The notes below the pieces were generated by a model. The model ran no database searches. It was not told where the DNA came from and saw only the letters and a program-made list of their open reading frames with translations. A DNA stretch of 64,000 nucleotides from Ctenosaura bakeri. Taxonomy: Eukaryota > Chordata > Lepidosauria > Squamata > Iguanidae. The stretch spans positions 310,001 through 374,000 of the forward strand of contig CAOLHI010001010.1 of the NCBI GenBank assembly GCA_948474755.1, written 5' to 3'. Position numbers and translations under genes: made by a program. This document shows positions 61,676 through 64,000 of the stretch, piece after piece; position 1 is the first letter of the stretch; every line of letters begins with the position of its first letter.

Positions 61676-61901
61676 TACAGGAGGTCTTTTGTATCCACTA
61701 GGGTTTTGTTCCAGTGAATACCAAAATTTATGGATGCTCAGGTCCCATTATGTACAATGGTGTAGTAAAATGGTCCCTTGCATAAAATGGCAAAATAAAA
61801 GGTTTTTTTTTCTTGGAATTTATTTTTATAGGAATATTTTTAAGCCATGGTTGGTTAGATCTATGGATACAGAATCTGTGGATGTGGTGGAGCCAACTGT
61901 A
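61676..61901. mobile_element. Tc1/mariner-type (Tigger/MER2-like) MITE
   Basis: It starts TACAGGAGGTCTTTTGTATC and ends GGTGGAGCCAACTGTA, flanked by TA. The inner inverted parts 'gtatccactaggg' and 'tatggatacagaatctgtgg' and the 'gttccagtgaat' block resemble Tigger/MER2 ends. It is 226 bp long with no coding content. Confidence 0.65.
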
Positions 61902-63419
61902 TTTGTTCACAAATAGACCTCTTTTCAAATCTTGGATAAATAATTCAAGATGTGTTATAGTCTCTTGAATGCAGCAGGCTCTGACTTCTTTTTGTATCGC
62001 TGTTATATTATATGGATTTTTGTGCTCTTTTTTTATTTTCTGTTTGCATCTCCTTACATTTTGATGGTCACATAGATGTCTGTCCCCAGATGGTGAATTT
62101 CTTTTTCTAGAAGTTTGTGGATATTCATAATCTGAGCACATTTTTGGGCTAAGTGGCATCAAAATAAGATTAATACTTTTCTGTGGTTCAGGCTTCAGTG
62201 CCAATAACTTTCTTCTGTTGCCCCAAAGTACCTACTATACAACATGAATAGATTCTGTCCTACTTTGTCACACTCTCAGATTCAATCATTGTGGAGGGGA
62301 AACTGTGTAATGTGGTTTTAAAACATACCAGTGCATAATTCTCATAGAGCCTTTGTCTTGCCGATCACCTGTCTTGAACTCATTAGGCTTTATTTCTTCT
62401 ATTCTTAGACCACTTCCTACTGCCACAGTTCTGCCCTGCTGTCTGTGGCAGCACCATCTACCTTTAGTGTGCAGAAAATAATGGAATTAATTAAGGAAAT
62501 AGTGGTACTCATTTTCACATTGAAAGTAGCTATCAAAACCATTGTCAACAGACAGTTGAAAGCAGATTGCCAAATCTGAATCCCACCAATTTATGTAGGA
62601 AAAAAAATGATAGTATTTAATGCAGAAGTCTCCTATTCTTTTATGTTGGCTTAGATCTAAAATGTACTGTCCATAAAAGTACTCAAGAGAGACATAGAAT
62701 ATTCAGTAGTTAGCATGCTCTGAGAATTTGTTCAAGTGCTCTGTTTTTTCCAGATTGCAACAATTAAAGTTCATGGCACTCGAGATCCAAAAACTGAATT
62801 TTAAGTGATGAACTAACAGCCATGAAGTTTTATCAAATTGCATTTGTATCTTGGCAGGAACTGAGGAGTGGCTTTTGTTTTGCATCTAATATTAGCAAGT
62901 TTCCCTTTATTTAGAGTGAGACTTGCTACAGATTTTAAGTTTGATTTTGATTTTTTGTTCTTGAAGTTTGAATTATAGACCAGTAGAATGCTACATTTCA
63001 AAGAGGCACTTCCTAATATGTATTGTAGCCTGAACCAACATGAGCAAAGTTATGTTAACCATATGAAAGAGTTTTAGATACTAGATATTGTTGGATCCAC
63101 TGTGGAAAAAGAGGTGTGTTTCACCACTAGCGAGATGAAAAGGAACACAGCCTAAGAACAGAGATGTCCTGCATTCATCAGTCAGATGCAATTAACTAGA
63201 TAGGTTTGAATGTGTTGGTGGTTGCTGATTAAATAGTTAGATATTTATTTAGCGCACTGCAAGTGGTATTAAAATTCATGTTTTGGAGTGTGTCGTAAAA
63301 AAAAACTATAAATACACATTCTTGGTTTCAAAAAATTAGTACTTCTCAGGAATTGCACAAGTAGTTATATTCAAGTTGTACTAAACGGTTGTATATATTC
63401 ATCAAAATAGAGAATATAA

Positions 63420-63700
63420 GATTATCAAACTTCTTCAGTGGCTGCTTCCACCCTCTGGAACTGCCTACCCTGTTGTCTTTTCTTCTGGTATCAGATCCTC
63501 TTTTTATTCTGGTGGGTCTTTGTCAACTGATCTCTTTTGCTGTGGAAGGGGCTTTTAACTGGATCAGCACTGTATTTTTCTTTTAGAGAAGTGTTTTAAA
63601 ATTTTATTCAATTTATGTGTAATAGTATTTATATCATTTAAAATGTAAGCCACCTTGAGTCCCTCTCATGAGAGAAGGGTGGGATATAAATTAAACAAAT
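63420..63700 (+). repeat. L2-type LINE 3' end
   Basis: It has the degenerate terminal coding region 'ccaccctctggaactgcctaccc', a T-rich 3' UTR and the end 'gtaagccaccttgagtccct ... gaagggtgggatataaatta', typical of lizard L2-like elements. It is truncated at the 5' side. Confidence 0.65.
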
Positions 63701-63923
63701 GACAGAATAAGTAGATATATTATTACATTTCAGAAAATATGGGGATGGAAATTTTCTTTTCTGCTAAGTTATTGGGGCCTTCAATATTTTCTTTTATTTA
63801 TCCTCTCACTGTTGCTTTGTTTGCTTTTACCTGTAATGCTGTTAAGGTTATCTCAACAAGACTTTATGAGAGAGGGCAGTTTAAGTGTATGAAAGTATGG
63901 AGTCATAATATATTATGGCTCCG

Positions 63924-63965
63924 TATATATTATATTATATTATATTATATTATATTATATTATAT
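63924..63965. repeat. (TATAT)n pentanucleotide microsatellite
   Basis: About eight copies of a five-base AT unit. It is likely variable in length. Confidence 0.9.
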
Positions 63966-64000
63966 GTGTTTTAACATTCTTACCAGGTTGGGCAACATCT

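Larger units (their letters stand above)
61372..64000 (+). other. STN1: STN1 intron 4 (partial)
   Basis: The intron runs to the right edge. It contains a TA-flanked MITE (61676-61901), an L2-type LINE end (63420-63700) and a TATAT microsatellite (63924-63965). No further STN1 exon is recognised. Confidence 0.75.

Overview
The window is vertebrate nuclear DNA, most likely from a squamate reptile (a lizard or snake). It holds the 5' parts of two protein-coding genes arranged head to head. SLK (STE20-like serine/threonine kinase) lies on the minus strand, with exons 1-13 spread from 38223 down to 2666. STN1 (OBFC1, a subunit of the CST telomere complex) lies on the plus strand, with coding exons 2-4 between 54122 and 61371. 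SLK and STN1 are also neighbours in human (10q24.33), so the pair is conserved synteny. The squamate assignment is an inference from repeats: an AT-rich L1, CR1/L2-like LINE 3' ends, tRNA-derived SINEs ending in a short CAACAAC tail, and many small hAT-like and TA-flanked DNA elements.

Layout. Positions 1-2665 are SLK intron 13; exons 14 onward lie off the left edge. From 2666 to 19743 are twelve short SLK exons and one long one (exon 9, 485 codons). From 19744 to 38073 is the 18.3 kb first intron of SLK, full of old transposon remains. Exon 1 of SLK (50 codons) is at 38074-38223. A CpG island with a CCG repeat, an ETS site, an E-box/CRE and CCAAT boxes spans about 39100-39980 and is probably a shared bidirectional promoter. 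From about 39878 to 54044 is STN1 intron 1, which contains a 5'-truncated L1 insertion with intact target-site duplications (41477-44652). STN1 coding exons follow at 54122, 58589 and 61300, and the rest of the gene lies off the right edge.

The reconstructed SLK exons join in frame without a break and give the first 992 residues: the whole kinase domain with all catalytic residues, the acidic central region, and the start of the C-terminal coiled coil, including the 31-codon cassette exon known to be alternatively spliced in mammals. The STN1 exons give the first 100 residues, covering the N-terminus and the first part of the OB fold. The two genes share no pathway; one is a cytoskeletal and apoptotic kinase and the other a telomere replication factor. 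They share only a promoter region.

I found no new multi-gene system here. The more notable points are a GC-AG intron in SLK, a GU-repeat just inside the SLK intron 7 donor, an open reading frame that continues upstream of the SLK start, a tandem array of hairpin units at 48.4-48.9 kb, a large inverted repeat at 23.9-24.6 kb, and several families of small terminal-inverted-repeat elements. Every other long open frame I looked at seems to be intronic or repeat noise.
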